Positions 1-9,942 of a DNA stretch of 64,000 nucleotides are shown here, piece after piece; position 1 is the first letter of the stretch, and each line of letters starts with the position of its first letter. The stretch covers positions 397,079-461,078 of the forward strand of contig JAPPIK010000014.1 of NCBI GenBank assembly GCA_028820655.1. The letters run 5' to 3'. A model generated the notes under the pieces. That model did no database searches and was not told where the DNA came from. It saw nothing but the letters and a program-made list of their open reading frames with translations. The stretch is from Candidatus Poribacteria bacterium (GTDB lineage Bacteria; Poribacteria; WGA-4E; JAJDTR01). The position numbers and the translations under genes were made by a program.

Positions 1-702
1 AAGTGGTAAGTTGGCCGGTGCGGATCACTGCTCAGAGTGGTGCGCGATTCACGCATACGTGTCAGGAGGGGGTTTGCCGCCAGTTCCTTCTCCTGTGTTT
101 CGAGCGTGTTGCCGAAGTTGTATTTTGGTGTGTCCGTAGGTGGAAAGTATTTCGGTGGCAGGTTTTTTATCGTCATACTGTTTTCACCATTCCTTGATTC
201 ATCATATAGGAGTCTGCGCCGGCGCGCAAACCGTTGCCCACGAAGTCGAACGCCTGCACGGCTACGTCGATTGAATTCGAAGGAATCAGAAGCGATGGAT
301 AGAGCGCCACGGTTCTAAAATCCTACACCTGATAGTAAAGCATGCCCTAGCTATAAACCGGAACATTATCGCGAAGATATCAGTGCCTATCATGGAAATA
401 TACGAAAGCAATTTTACCCGTTTTTCACTGCCCGCTCAATGACTATCTCACTGTTCAAAGGATTCTGGGTAATTCATACGCACGCTGTTTTGAGTTTAGC
501 ATCCGAAGTCATTTATATATTCACATATAGGGTTGATGCGGTTACAAGAGATAGCTACAATAGGCAGGGCATCGTGGCCTGCTGCGCAGAGGAGTCGCCG
601 CTCCTACAGTGCCTCTATCGTTACATTTTTGGATTGTCACATCGGCTTGCCAAAATTCGGTTATACTTAGATTTGAACGTATCCGACGGATTCTCGCTCT
701 CT
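1..702. other. Intergenic region, no gene supported
   Basis: Short open frames occur on the plus strand, but none has a ribosome-binding site plus recognisable protein, and the longest (439-789) runs antisense into the 3' end of the next gene. A GC-rich inverted motif near 580-605 ends in CGCTCCTACAG, the same end seen in dispersed hairpin repeats elsewhere in the window (about 12.5, 20.8 and 21.0 kb). Nothing else is recognised. Confidence 0.5.
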
Positions 703-2103
703 TTATTCATGGAAGCTGAACGAGAAGATCTTGGATTCTCGGAGTTCGAATTTCAATTTGATCTCCCGCCCTATGTGGCTCTTCAATGAAAACCCGCCTT
801 TCCACTCTATTTTCGCATCTGAAACGGTGGTAGTGATTAACTCCCCCTCAGCCACTTGTTTGTTGTGGCTGTCCAAGAGCGTGACCCTAACGAAACCGGA
901 CGGCGCCACATCGGCACTGATGCATAGCGAATTGCCCACAACCGATACGGAATTGGTCGTAAGGTCACCGGTTTTGTTGCTTCCGCCGGCAATCTGTTCG
1001 TAACCGGCAAATCCGTCGGGCCGCAGCCGAGCCAGCGCAAAGAAACCGTTGCGCCATCCCATGAATCTACCATCGTTCGCACCGTAGTAGAGGAGAATCT
1101 CGTCCTTCATCACAATCGGCGTGGCGGCAAAGATGCAGCCCCAGTCATAGTCGCCCATCACCGGGCCGTTGGGAATCAACGGCTTGCCGGGTTGGATTCG
1201 ATGCCATTGTTTGCTGTCCGGGCTCCACGCCAATTCGCACCATTGCCGGCTAGTTTCTATGTCAAAGAGTCCTACCATTCCGAGGTACACGCCGGCGTGA
1301 GGGAGTACGATCAAATCATGGATCTGCATACGCGGGTCAAGCCCCTCCATAACAGGTTCCGTTTTTGACCATTTCAGAAAATCCTCCGACTCGCTCCATA
1401 CCGCCTGCCGATGCCCCTGGTATCCGTAGCGGCCCGCGGTTTTCTCCCCGCCCCAACCACGTGTGATAAGCCCGTACTTCCCAAGATTTTCATCCCGCCA
1501 CACGCTCGGATGCGTGTCACCAATATCCATGGGTCCGACATCGTGCTTGCTGCTCCAATGAATCCCGTCCGAAGAGAACCAAGCCGCGCTGTTTCGTCTT
1601 TCCGGTTTGATTGCCTTGTAACGCCGTTGCGGATCGGTTTCATGCGGATCTTTCATTACCGCCAAGCGATAGTGTTCTATGACAATATTGTTCCTTTTGC
1701 TTCCGTTGAAGTCGATTAAACCCAATTCGGGTTTATGCCAATTTATACCGTCTTGAGAGGTCGCATAGCACACACCGAATCTACGCTTTCCCTCTGTCCA
1801 CTCGACCCATGCCCGTTTTTCGGAAGGTAAGCCCTCACCCGGGAGATCTCCTTTTGAATCGGACCGGGTGAAAATGCTGTACCAGCATTTGTAAATCTCC
1901 TCCTCCCGGTCATAGATGACGCTGCAGTAAGGATTGTCGAAGCGGGGTTCCCACGGCTTGTCTTCCTTGAAGAGCGGATTGTTCCCGTCTTTGTGCGCGG
2001 CGCCGACAGTCAACTCCACGTTGTTTTCCTCGTCGATGATTCGCGAATCAAGAAGGAGGTACCTGTCACGATCATTCCTATTGTCACCTGCCGCATCGAC
2101 CAT
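703..2103 (-). CDS. Beta-propeller glycosidase-like protein (GH32/43-like fold)
   Basis: A 466-residue protein without a signal peptide, so probably cytoplasmic. Repeated blade motifs of the form S-x-D-G-x-x-W are visible (SQDGINWHK, SSDGIHWS, SPDSKQWHR), together with YDREEEIYKCWYS near the N-terminus; this pattern is typical of five-bladed propeller glycoside hydrolases and related phosphorylases. The last ~80 residues look like a separate beta domain. The start is supported by AAAGGA six bases upstream of the ATG. Substrate and catalytic acids cannot be assigned by eye; a non-catalytic propeller is possible. It lies downstream of two GT-C-like membrane proteins on the same strand, consistent with a glycan theme. 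Confidence 0.6.
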   Translation of the reverse strand: MVDAAGDNRNDRDRYLLLDSRIIDEENNVELTVGAAHKDGNNPLFKEDKPWEPRFDNPYCSVIYDREEEIYKCWYSIFTRSDSKGDLPGEGLPSEKRAWVEWTEGKRRFGVCYATSQDGINWHKPELGLIDFNGSKRNNIVIEHYRLAVMKDPHETDPQRRYKAIKPERRNSAAWFSSDGIHWSSKHDVGPMDIGDTHPSVWRDENLGKYGLITRGWGGEKTAGRYGYQGHRQAVWSESEDFLKWSKTEPVMEGLDPRMQIHDLIVLPHAGVYLGMVGLFDIETSRQWCELAWSPDSKQWHRIQPGKPLIPNGPVMGDYDWGCIFAATPIVMKDEILLYYGANDGRFMGWRNGFFALARLRPDGFAGYEQIAGGSNKTGDLTTNSVSVVGNSLCISADVAPSGFVRVTLLDSHNKQVAEGELITTTVSDAKIEWKGGFSLKSHIGREIKLKFELRESKIFSFSFHE

Positions 2104-2215
2104 AATTATTCCTTTCCTCGAGGTTTAATGAGTCCTGGTTGCCGCACGATACGTATCTTCGTCTCGGATTCATGCTTGATTTTCCCGCTAAACAGCAGCT
2201 AGTTGCTTTCGCCCG

Positions 2216-3814
2216 TCATCTCGGTTGCTCTTCCCGGTGTCGATAGACTTGCAGGTTTCCTGTGGAATGGATCACTTCGTAATCTGTGTCCAGACCATCT
2301 GTGATTTCCTGCACATCCAAGCCGTGACTCCGCATAATATCGTCGCCGCAGGCGAATGGGTCCGATTTATCCAGTTTCCATGCCACAATGTAATCAATCG
2401 CTCCCCAGTGTTGGATTTTCCAATCGAAAGGAAAGTAGTTAAATTTGACTTCGTAATTTGTCAGATTAACACTTCCGTTACCCACTCCGTAATAATTGAT
2501 GGCGTGACCAAAAGGTTTCACAATTATGCGGTGGGTGGTGGACGGCGATTCCTTGACGCTGGGAGATACATCCGAGGAGATTCCCAAAACCACTTTGTTC
2601 TTTTCAATAAGTTCGGCACCCGAGGTAAACTCCTTCATACTTTTGTCCAGAGGATAATAGTAACGGAAGTTTATAGCAAGGCGGGAAATAGAAAGAACAA
2701 TCATGACAGCGACCATTCCGCGCTTGATGTATTTATGGTAATCGTCAGTGAGAAACGGGAAAAGCACTGGAAAAATAAACAAATTCACCCGGTCGTTAAT
2801 CCAGCCGCCGGTCGCTATCCCCCAAGGCATGATAAAGTAGAGAACTGTGAAAACGCCGAATAACAGCAGGAACTGGTTGTCTTGGCTCAGAATCCTGTTT
2901 TGGCGGATTCTTTTGTATAATGTAACTGCAAACAACAGTCCCAGCATAATCCCCATAATGCGTGTGGGGATCAGATGTGCGTCCGTAAAAAACATCAATG
3001 ATTTGGTGCTTAGTAGATAGTCCCACGCTTTCCAATCGCCGAAACGCTCCCATCTCAATTCAAATTCTCCATTATCTGGACCAATGTTGGTGAGAAGATA
3101 GTTTGCCATGATGAAGTAGAGCGGGAGCATACATATCAAATGCGCCATGACCCGTTTTGGCTTCCGATAAAACGATATGACAGATGCGAGAGTTAGCGAA
3201 AGAATGAGAAGCAAAAAAGTAAGGATGTGGCTGAAGTAGATCAGGATGCACAACAGGTTGAGGATGGCGACCTTATCCACGCCCAGACTATCTTTGTGTT
3301 TCATGAAATAACCAAGTGCGAAGAAAAACAGTGGAACAGAAAGCGAAAAACTGTAGAATCCCATGTGCAGCAAGTAATGATCGCTGAACATAAATCCTAG
3401 AAAACCGTACAGATTTTTACCCTTGTGTACCGAGCCAAGAAAATAGAAAAGTGACAACGGTAACAAGCCGATGATAGCGCTCAACAGGATTTTTTCCGCG
3501 ATTAGAGGAGGGAATACTTTCATCGGCAGCGACATGCAGATGTGTGCGAGCCAGTTGGGGAACAGCGAAAGATTGAGCTTGTAGTATTCCCGCAAACGAG
3601 TTGAATCCTCTTCATGGAATACACTCAACACATACGAATTATAGACGTGGGCTGGGCCGTCCTGGGTTGGGAAATACTTGAAAACCCACAGCGGCGAGAT
3701 ATGCAGGATGGTGAGGGTACCGATAAGAATTGTTTTTCTTCGTAGGGGAAGGTCCATCTCCTTCCAATGCACGGGAAGGGAACGCAGACTTGATACAGTT
3801 GATTCAATGGTCAT
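2216..3814 (-). CDS. Polytopic membrane protein, GT-C glycosyltransferase-like (copy 1)
   Basis: A 532-residue protein with about ten to twelve hydrophobic segments from residue 28 to about 390, then a soluble C-terminal domain of ~140 residues. An acidic QDGPAHVYN motif (Asp52) follows the first membrane segment. In lipid-linked-sugar GT-C transferases an Asp in the first extracytoplasmic loop is catalytic, which is the basis of the call, but no family-specific signature is certain. The ATG at 3814 has no clear Shine-Dalgarno sequence; a TATAAT lies about 18 bases upstream, so a very short leader is possible. It is a close paralogue of the next gene upstream (3982-5580): same length, collinear from end to end. 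Confidence 0.6.
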   Translation of the reverse strand: MTIESTVSSLRSLPVHWKEMDLPLRRKTILIGTLTILHISPLWVFKYFPTQDGPAHVYNSYVLSVFHEEDSTRLREYYKLNLSLFPNWLAHICMSLPMKVFPPLIAEKILLSAIIGLLPLSLFYFLGSVHKGKNLYGFLGFMFSDHYLLHMGFYSFSLSVPLFFFALGYFMKHKDSLGVDKVAILNLLCILIYFSHILTFLLLILSLTLASVISFYRKPKRVMAHLICMLPLYFIMANYLLTNIGPDNGEFELRWERFGDWKAWDYLLSTKSLMFFTDAHLIPTRIMGIMLGLLFAVTLYKRIRQNRILSQDNQFLLLFGVFTVLYFIMPWGIATGGWINDRVNLFIFPVLFPFLTDDYHKYIKRGMVAVMIVLSISRLAINFRYYYPLDKSMKEFTSGAELIEKNKVVLGISSDVSPSVKESPSTTHRIIVKPFGHAINYYGVGNGSVNLTNYEVKFNYFPFDWKIQHWGAIDYIVAWKLDKSDPFACGDDIMRSHGLDVQEITDGLDTDYEVIHSTGNLQVYRHREEQPR

Positions 3815-3981
3815 TTCAATTAAGAATTATACATATGGTACTGGCCAATTGAATCTGTAGTAACGCAGTTAGCGTAGATTCTACAGGTGGTCGGATTATC
3901 GCACAAATTAAAAATCAAGTAAAATGCGACCAATACATGCGAGACAAACGAACGCAGATGAATATGAATGTCTACCACGTG

Positions 3982-5580
3982 TTACCTCGGTCGCTCTGCC
4001 TGGTGTCGATAGACTTGCAGGTTTTCCGTGGAATGGATTAGCTCGTAATCCGTATCCAAGCTATCTGTGATTTCGTGCACATCCAAGCCGTGAGTCCGCA
4101 TAATATCGTCGCCGCAGGCGAATACCTTCGATCTGTCCAGTTTCCATGCCACGATGTAATCAATCACACCTGAATGTTTTATTCTCCAATCGAAAGGGAA
4201 ATAGTTGTATTTGCATTCGTAATTGCTCAGACTGATACCGCCATTATTCACGCAGTAATAGTTGATGGCATGGGCAAACGGTTCCACAAATTCGATGTGC
4301 GTAAATGGCGGCGAATCCATAACGTTGGGAGAGGCATCCGAGGCGATTCCCAAGACCACTTTGTTCTTCTCAATCAGATCGATTCCTGATGTATACTCTT
4401 TCATATTTCTGTCCATCGGATAATAGTAACGGAAGTTTATCGCAAGACGGGAAATGGAAAGAATAATCATGCAAACGACGATTCCGCGCTTGACGTGTCT
4501 GTGGTAATCCACAAAAAGAAACGGCAAAAGCACCGGGAACATAAACAGATTCACACGGTCGTTGATCCAACCGCCGCTCGCCATTCCCCCGGGCATAATG
4601 AAGTAGAATACTGCGAACACGCCGAATAACAGTAAGAACTGGTTTTCCTGATTCAAAATCCTTTTTTGGCGGATTCTTTTATATAATGTGACCCCGAATA
4701 ACAATCCTAGCATAATTCCCATCAGGCGTGTAGGGATCAGGTGAGCGTCAGTAAAAGACATCAACGACTTGGTGCTTAGAAGGTAATCCCACGCTTTCCA
4801 ATCGCTGAAACGCTCCCATTTCAGTTCAATTCCTTTATTGTCTGCACCGACGTTCGTGAGTAGATAATTTGCCATGATGAAGTATAACGGGAGCATACAA
4901 ACCAAGAGTGCCACGACACGTTTCGGTTTGCGGTAAAACGATGTATTAGTCAGGAGGGTTAGCGAAAGAATCAGAAGGAGAAAAGAAAGGATGTGGCTGA
5001 AGTAAATCAGAATGCACAGCAGGTTGAGGACGGCTATCTTTTCAAGGTTCCAATCCTCTTTGTGCTTCATAAAATAGCCAAGTGCGAAGAAAAACAGCGG
5101 GACGGAAATGGAAAAACTGTAGAATCCCATGTGCAGCAGGTAGTGATCGCTGAACAGAAATCCCGCAAAACCCAATAAATTCTTACCCTTGCCTACCGCA
5201 CCAATGAAATAGAAAAGTGACAACGGGAACAAGCCGATGATTGCGCTCAACAGGATTTTGTCGGCGATTAAAGGCGGGAAAATCATCATCAACAGCGACA
5301 GGCAGATGTGTGCGAGCCAGTTGGGGAAGAGTGTGAGATTAAGTTTGTAATATTCCTGCAAGCGAGTTGAATCCTCATCATGGAATACACTCAGCACATA
5401 CGAATTATAGACGTGGGCTGGCCCGTCTTGGGAAGGGAAATACTTAAAAACCCACACCGGCGAGATATGCAGGATGATGAGGGTACAGATGAGGATTCTT
5501 TTTCTTCGTACCGGAAGGTCCAACTCCTTCCAACGCCTAGGAAGGGAACAAAGGTTTGATAAAGTTGATTTAATTGTCAT
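3982..5580 (-). CDS. Polytopic membrane protein, GT-C glycosyltransferase-like (copy 2)
   Basis: A paralogue of 2216-3814, also 532 residues, sharing the QDGPAHVYN loop motif, the order of membrane segments and the C-terminal soluble domain ending in LQVYRH. The open frame extends upstream to 5763, but those 61 codons translate a dispersed intergenic repeat (the same peptide SLSxPLITRYP appears in the unrelated repeat near 30.5 kb). I therefore place the start at the ATG of MTIKSTL (5580), which aligns with MTIESTV of copy 1. Both starts share the context TTGAAATGAC and lack a strong Shine-Dalgarno. The pair is a tandem duplication with moderate divergence. Confidence 0.62.
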   Translation of the reverse strand: MTIKSTLSNLCSLPRRWKELDLPVRRKRILICTLIILHISPVWVFKYFPSQDGPAHVYNSYVLSVFHDEDSTRLQEYYKLNLTLFPNWLAHICLSLLMMIFPPLIADKILLSAIIGLFPLSLFYFIGAVGKGKNLLGFAGFLFSDHYLLHMGFYSFSISVPLFFFALGYFMKHKEDWNLEKIAVLNLLCILIYFSHILSFLLLILSLTLLTNTSFYRKPKRVVALLVCMLPLYFIMANYLLTNVGADNKGIELKWERFSDWKAWDYLLSTKSLMSFTDAHLIPTRLMGIMLGLLFGVTLYKRIRQKRILNQENQFLLLFGVFAVFYFIMPGGMASGGWINDRVNLFMFPVLLPFLFVDYHRHVKRGIVVCMIILSISRLAINFRYYYPMDRNMKEYTSGIDLIEKNKVVLGIASDASPNVMDSPPFTHIEFVEPFAHAINYYCVNNGGISLSNYECKYNYFPFDWRIKHSGVIDYIVAWKLDRSKVFACGDDIMRTHGLDVHEITDSLDTDYELIHSTENLQVYRHQAERPR

Positions 5581-5876
5581 TTCAACTAAGCTCGACTTCG
5601 TACAAATCTGAAGTCTGTAGGGTGCAATCAGTGGATAGCGAGTGATCAAGGGAACGGATAGTGACCGCGATAGAGATCCCATAGAAAATCCCCCGCGCAC
5701 CAGCCTTTGAGAACGCAGAAGTCTGTAGGGTGCGCACTGCGCACCAGCCTTTGAGACCGCCAACGGCGCGAAAGGTTAGTCAATACGGAAGATTCTTCCA
5801 CAGGTCAACCAATCAGATCAGATGGCCAAAATCTCAATCGCTATTCTGTAGCGTATGGCTCTTATGGGATTAATCA
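5581..5876. repeat. Intergenic repeat block
   Basis: Holds a copy of the dispersed element ending GCGATAGAGATC (about 5630-5680) plus local direct repeats: GAAGTCTGTAGGGTGC at about 5610 and 5718, and GCACCAGCCTTTGAGA at about 5697 and 5741. No gene is seen. Confidence 0.6.
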
Positions 5877-7298
5877 TCAATGCACCTCGAATATGCTGTA
5901 GCCGTATGGCGGGAGCGGCAACTCCAGCGTCTTTTCCACCTTATGACGTTGCCCGCTGAAGATATCAACCAACTCCGCATCCCAATCGAGATAAACCTCT
6001 ATCATCGCATCGTCGCTTTGGAAGTTGAGCACGACGAGCAGCATCTCATTATCTGTAGTTGATGCGCGAAGGAATGCGTAGTATCGACCATCGTTGTTCG
6101 TAGGCAACCGGCGTCTTGAACCCATCGCACAAAGTGTCGGATACTTCTGCCTGGCCTTCATCATCTCTTTATGCTGTGAAAGGAACCACGTCGCCCACAT
6201 AGGTTCAAAGATACGGTCGCTGGCTACGAACAACTCGCCGACTGTCGCCAGCGTCACCACTTCCAACAGCATCTGCGCGGGAGAAAGGTTTCCCGTCGTG
6301 TCCCCCATCACCCGCAACGCGTGCCCGCCCCCATCGCCGGAGCCCCATGATCCCATCACCCGAGCCCATGTTATTCCGCCGGCTTGTACAACGCGGTCCC
6401 GGTACAGCCGCAGATTAATCTCGATTCCTGTGGGGTTGCCGCATTCCAAGGCTAACCTGACCGCCTGCCCCCAACGCCGACCAACCCGCGAATCGCGGAT
6501 TCCGTAGTCCTGTACGCTGTCATAGTGCCCTTCGGTAATCCACGCGACCGGGTCGCAGCGAATTCCGGCTCCTTCGGGAAGCACAAACGTATTTGGATAT
6601 TCGTGGACAACGTCAGTGATCGTGCTGTTGTTCACTTCCCAAGTACAGTTGGTGTATTCAGGCACGGCGTCAACCATTATGCCATCGAGCCCTGTATCCA
6701 TCCAAAAGCAAACAACCCGCCTGCATTCCTCCTGCCACGACTCCTCTCCATAATTAAACTGAGGCAGATCCTCATCGCCGGTACGGCCGCGCCATCTGAC
6801 CCAATGGTACTTCCCCGCTCGCTCGCTGAATTGCCAACTACTTGAGTTTACCTCGACATCATTTAGGAAAAAAGGCACATGGCTTCGATCCAGCTCGGCG
6901 GACTTGGTGTCGCTCCACACGAACCAGCGAGACTCCGGGCTGTCCACGCCGGCTTTCACATCGTCACAAGCCTGTAAAAAGGGCCGAAACTCCGTGGCGG
7001 CGTAGCCGAGGTTGAGAAAAGCAGTGACGGCAATGTCTCGGTCGTGACACGCCGTAACGAGTTCATCAAAGTCATCCATGCTTCCAAGAGCGGGATCGAC
7101 GGCATAGTAGTCGAGGACATCCAACCCCGAGTACTGGATGCCTCCATGGTACGGGATGCCCATGCAAATAGCGTTAAAGCCCCACTCTTTGACTTCATCG
7201 ACCAATCCAACCATCTGTTTAAGCGTTCTGCCCTTATGCTTGGGACTGGTAAAATACAACATTGTAGCGTTTTCCCACCAACGGGGTTTCAAACTCAT
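5877..7298 (-). CDS. Alpha-amylase (GH13)-like protein
   Basis: A 473-residue protein lacking a signal peptide. Features match a GH13-type TIM barrel: PQFNY at 179-183 (like the LPDLN region), GLDGIMVDA at 203-211 with Asp210 in the nucleophile position of region II, LPEGAG with Glu242 as candidate acid/base in region III, and a small C-terminal beta domain ending YGYSIFEVH. The Arg that normally sits two residues before the nucleophile Asp is Met208 here, which is unusual and may mean altered chemistry or loss of activity. The start ATG has only a weak Shine-Dalgarno. It could be a distant GH-like protein of unknown substrate. Confidence 0.65.
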   Translation of the reverse strand: MSLKPRWWENATMLYFTSPKHKGRTLKQMVGLVDEVKEWGFNAICMGIPYHGGIQYSGLDVLDYYAVDPALGSMDDFDELVTACHDRDIAVTAFLNLGYAATEFRPFLQACDDVKAGVDSPESRWFVWSDTKSAELDRSHVPFFLNDVEVNSSSWQFSERAGKYHWVRWRGRTGDEDLPQFNYGEESWQEECRRVVCFWMDTGLDGIMVDAVPEYTNCTWEVNNSTITDVVHEYPNTFVLPEGAGIRCDPVAWITEGHYDSVQDYGIRDSRVGRRWGQAVRLALECGNPTGIEINLRLYRDRVVQAGGITWARVMGSWGSGDGGGHALRVMGDTTGNLSPAQMLLEVVTLATVGELFVASDRIFEPMWATWFLSQHKEMMKARQKYPTLCAMGSRRRLPTNNDGRYYAFLRASTTDNEMLLVVLNFQSDDAMIEVYLDWDAELVDIFSGQRHKVEKTLELPLPPYGYSIFEVH

Positions 7299-7820
7299 AA
7301 GCGTATTGTCTCTCTACTGGGCAACCAAATGAAATCCGTTCTTGATTTCACCAAAAGAACTTTCGGGGCAGGATTCATAACTTGATACTTGGAATGAATT
7401 ATTCACTTTGAACCGGGATTTTTGTTTTGCTGGCGAAAGCGGCAATCAATGTTGCCAGGCTGTTTCTATTGGTAACAATCAGGAGTCTCTCCCGCGAAAT
7501 GGTAGAACGGGAGATTGCCGACGACTGCCTGGGATTCACCCACAATGCGATCATCTGCTAGAACTATCGGTGTCTCGCTTTGAAAAGCACCTAATCCGAA
7601 AGTGAGGAGAGGCGGGGTGACCGGTTTGGAATGAATGCACGTCGGCATGGGCGAGAATCAATCCGCTCAAGTATGTGAGTTCTCAGATAAAAGTCGGATT
7701 GCGTCGGATTATACCCGCCTGAAATGTTGGCCAAGTAGGAAGTAATTTACGGAAGGTTGTTCTGCCTTTAAGCAGGTTATGAGGGTTGGGTCTATGTCCT
7801 ATGCTGGTATTGTATGACTG
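7299..7820. other. Intergenic region
   Basis: 522 bases between two minus-strand genes. No convincing open frame, strong promoter or repeat of the dispersed families is seen; it must contain the 5' region of the GH13-like gene and the 3' end of the exported-protein gene. Confidence 0.4.
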
Positions 7821-8639
7821 TCAATCCCTTTTGATGCTACCCCAAGTTATAGCGAGTTTATCAGTAGGTTCAACAGCGAGCAAATGCATCTCTTCCTTGA
7901 CCCAGTTATTGATGAACTCTGAACACACTTCTCCTCTGTCACCCATATCCTCTGTTTTTGATTGGCTAATGATGGCTAAGTGACCATTGGTCTTCGTGTT
8001 GCGAAGAACTACCGGGTCAACAAAGTTTTTCCTCTCCGCGAACACTTCGGCAGCTTCCCAGGGAGCCACAAGGGCATTCAGATTTACGGGTCTGTTGGAA
8101 AGATATTTGTTCCCAAGACTCGGCATGAACTTTTTACCCGCAGCTGTCGCCGTCATTGCGGTACCATCTCTCCCCACGATAATGTTTTCCGCAAGGTCCA
8201 GAATGTTTGCGGCGCCGGCATCCATGTTCCTTTCTTTTTCCCCGTTCTCGTGGGTTGCCCAGGCGAACCAGTCGGCGACGTTGATAAACATGTTGCCGTC
8301 GTCGAGCCATTCTTCAGCGCGCGAGCCGTCCGGCTTCTTGTTGAATGTAGGGTATAAAGTACTCGGAATCTGACCGTTTAGCCAGATGATATCAAGATGC
8401 CCATCACCCGTGTTTGCATCTGTCCATTTCCCAAATTGATGAAGATCTTTGTCATCGAACTTCTGGATATCGTTGAACAAAGATCCGGTATTTTTAATAA
8501 TCTTCTCGACGTCATCAGCCATCGATTTATCATCATACGTACCCGGTTGAAACGCTCCGACGTAGAACGCGATATCGGCGGCTATAGCCATTGATGCAAA
8601 AGCAAATCCAATGATGATTGCGGACAATAGTTTTTTCAT
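7821..8639 (-). CDS. Exported protein of unknown family with TWGxIK C-terminus (copy 1)
   Basis: 272 residues with a signal peptide at 1-20 (cleavage after SMAIA). The mature part opens with an alternating hydrophobic strand (DIAFYVGAF) and has a core LDIIWLNGQIPS, then GNMFINVADWFAWATHENG and NTKTNGHLAIISQS. The layout recalls flavodoxin-like or class I amidotransferase-like folds (ThuA-like), but I do not recognise the family and see no catalytic Cys triad. It ends VEPTDKLAITWGSIKRD, the tail motif shared by unrelated exported proteins in this window. GGTGA precedes the ATG by about six bases. A paralogue lies directly upstream at 9049-9942. Confidence 0.65.
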   Translation of the reverse strand: MKKLLSAIIIGFAFASMAIAADIAFYVGAFQPGTYDDKSMADDVEKIIKNTGSLFNDIQKFDDKDLHQFGKWTDANTGDGHLDIIWLNGQIPSTLYPTFNKKPDGSRAEEWLDDGNMFINVADWFAWATHENGEKERNMDAGAANILDLAENIIVGRDGTAMTATAAGKKFMPSLGNKYLSNRPVNLNALVAPWEAAEVFAERKNFVDPVVLRNTKTNGHLAIISQSKTEDMGDRGEVCSEFINNWVKEEMHLLAVEPTDKLAITWGSIKRD

Positions 8640-9048
8640 TTTATCTCACCGTCCTGATTCGACTGTCCTGTGTTGAAACTAGAACCCATACCATTGCTAT
8701 AAAATGGAAGTGCATTGATAGCGAATATTCAATAATGAAATCGGTTTGAATCGGAAAACTAAACTTTGGCTACGTGTAAAATCGGCGCGGCAAGATGCCC
8801 CGCCTGCAGAGCTCGGTTGACAATATAACCAAGACATCATATGCGCCAATATTCAAAAATCCTATAGGTCTATGCTAACGCAGGAATTAAGCATAAGCGG
8901 CGATTAGCACCAAAATCCGGATCATATTGCTCAATCTCCGGCGATTCCGAATTCCGTCCTCCACAATAACGCTTAATTCCTCGTCAGTGTTAGGTTTAAC
9001 TCGATTTTCGCGATACTTTGTGACAAAGTTAAACAAGCTTACGGCGTT
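8640..9048. other. Intergenic region with inverted repeats
   Basis: 409 bases. An imperfect copy of the hairpin GGCGGGGCA-AGA-TGCCCCGCC lies at 8784-8804 (a perfect copy is at 23843-23863). A longer inverted pair, AGGAATTAAGC (about 8882) and GCTTAATTCCT (about 8970), could fold over an ~80-base loop. A TTGACA with 17-base spacing to TATGCG is present near 8817 on the plus strand but has a poor -10 and no gene behind it. Confidence 0.45.
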
Positions 9049-9942
9049 TTAGTACTTTGTCTTTATCTCGCCCCAGGTTGCGGAGAGTTTGTCACCAGGG
9101 TCAACGGAAGTGGTGAGCCCACCCCCAAATACCCAGTTATTGATGAACTCCGAACACATGGCTCCTCTGTCGCCCGCGTTAGCTATTTTGGATTGACTTA
9201 TGATAGCCAAGCAGCCATTTGTCTCCGTGTTGCAAGCAACTACGGGATCAGCCAGAACCCCCGCAGGTAGAACCATATCCTGTACATCGCCTACGTCGGC
9301 AACGCCTTCACTGGCACTCACTGCGAATACTTCGGAAACTTCCCAAGGAGGTTCAAAGGCTTCAAGATAGACAGGTCTGTTGGACAGGAGATTATCGTCA
9401 AGACTCGGCATATATTCCCTGCCTGCAGCCGTCCTCGCCATCACGGTGTCAGCCGCTCCCACGATAATCGTGTGGGGCTGGTCTAGAATGAAACCTGCGG
9501 CGACATGGGTATTTCTTTCTTTTTCCCCGTTTTCGTGGGTTGCCCAAGCGAACCAGTCGGCTACGTTGATAAACATGTTTCCGTCGTCGAGCCATCTCTC
9601 GGCGACCGAGCCATCCTCCTCCTCGTTAAAGGTCGGATACAGGACACTCGGAATCTGTCCGTTGAGCCAGATGATGTCGAGATCGCCATCACCGATATTT
9701 GCTTCTGCCCATTCCCCGAATGCATCAAGATTATCATCACCAAACGACTGGACATCGTTGAACCTTCCTGCAGTTTCCTGCATCATCGTTTCAACGTCAA
9801 ATGCCATTGTTTCGTCGTCATACGTGCCCCCCTGAAATTCCCCGACGTAGTAGGCTATATCGGAAGCTTTAGCCGTCGTGCCATATGCGAAGACCAAGAC
9901 GACCGCCATAAAAAGGCAAGTGAGAGCCTTTTTGGTATCCAT
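9049..9942 (-). CDS. Exported protein of unknown family with TWGxIK C-terminus (copy 2)
   Basis: 297 residues, paralogous to 7821-8639 across the whole mature region (DIAYYVGEF, LDIIWLNGQIPS, GNMFINVADWFAWATHENGEKERN, CLAIISQSK). Signal peptide at about 1-26. It carries an extra ~20-residue insertion (SEGVADVGDVQDM region) absent from copy 1. The C-terminus is VDPGDKLSATWGEIKTKY. The start is well supported by AGGAGG about eight bases upstream, and a sigma70-like promoter lies at 10089-10117, giving a leader of about 140 bases. Function is unknown; a secreted or surface binding protein is my inference. Confidence 0.66.
   Translation of the reverse strand: MDTKKALTCLFMAVVLVFAYGTTAKASDIAYYVGEFQGGTYDDETMAFDVETMMQETAGRFNDVQSFGDDNLDAFGEWAEANIGDGDLDIIWLNGQIPSVLYPTFNEEEDGSVAERWLDDGNMFINVADWFAWATHENGEKERNTHVAAGFILDQPHTIIVGAADTVMARTAAGREYMPSLDDNLLSNRPVYLEAFEPPWEVSEVFAVSASEGVADVGDVQDMVLPAGVLADPVVACNTETNGCLAIISQSKIANAGDRGAMCSEFINNWVFGGGLTTSVDPGDKLSATWGEIKTKY

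Noticed and set aside
439-789. 116-codon plus-strand frame at the window start
   Set aside because: No ribosome-binding site or recognisable domain, and its 3' third is antisense to a well-supported gene.
5581-5763. N-terminal extension of the second GT-C-like protein
   Set aside because: The codons translate a dispersed repeat, and the paralogue starts at the aligned internal Met.
8817-8845. TTGACA with 17-base spacing to TATGCG on the plus strand
   Set aside because: The -10 is poor and only minus-strand genes lie nearby.
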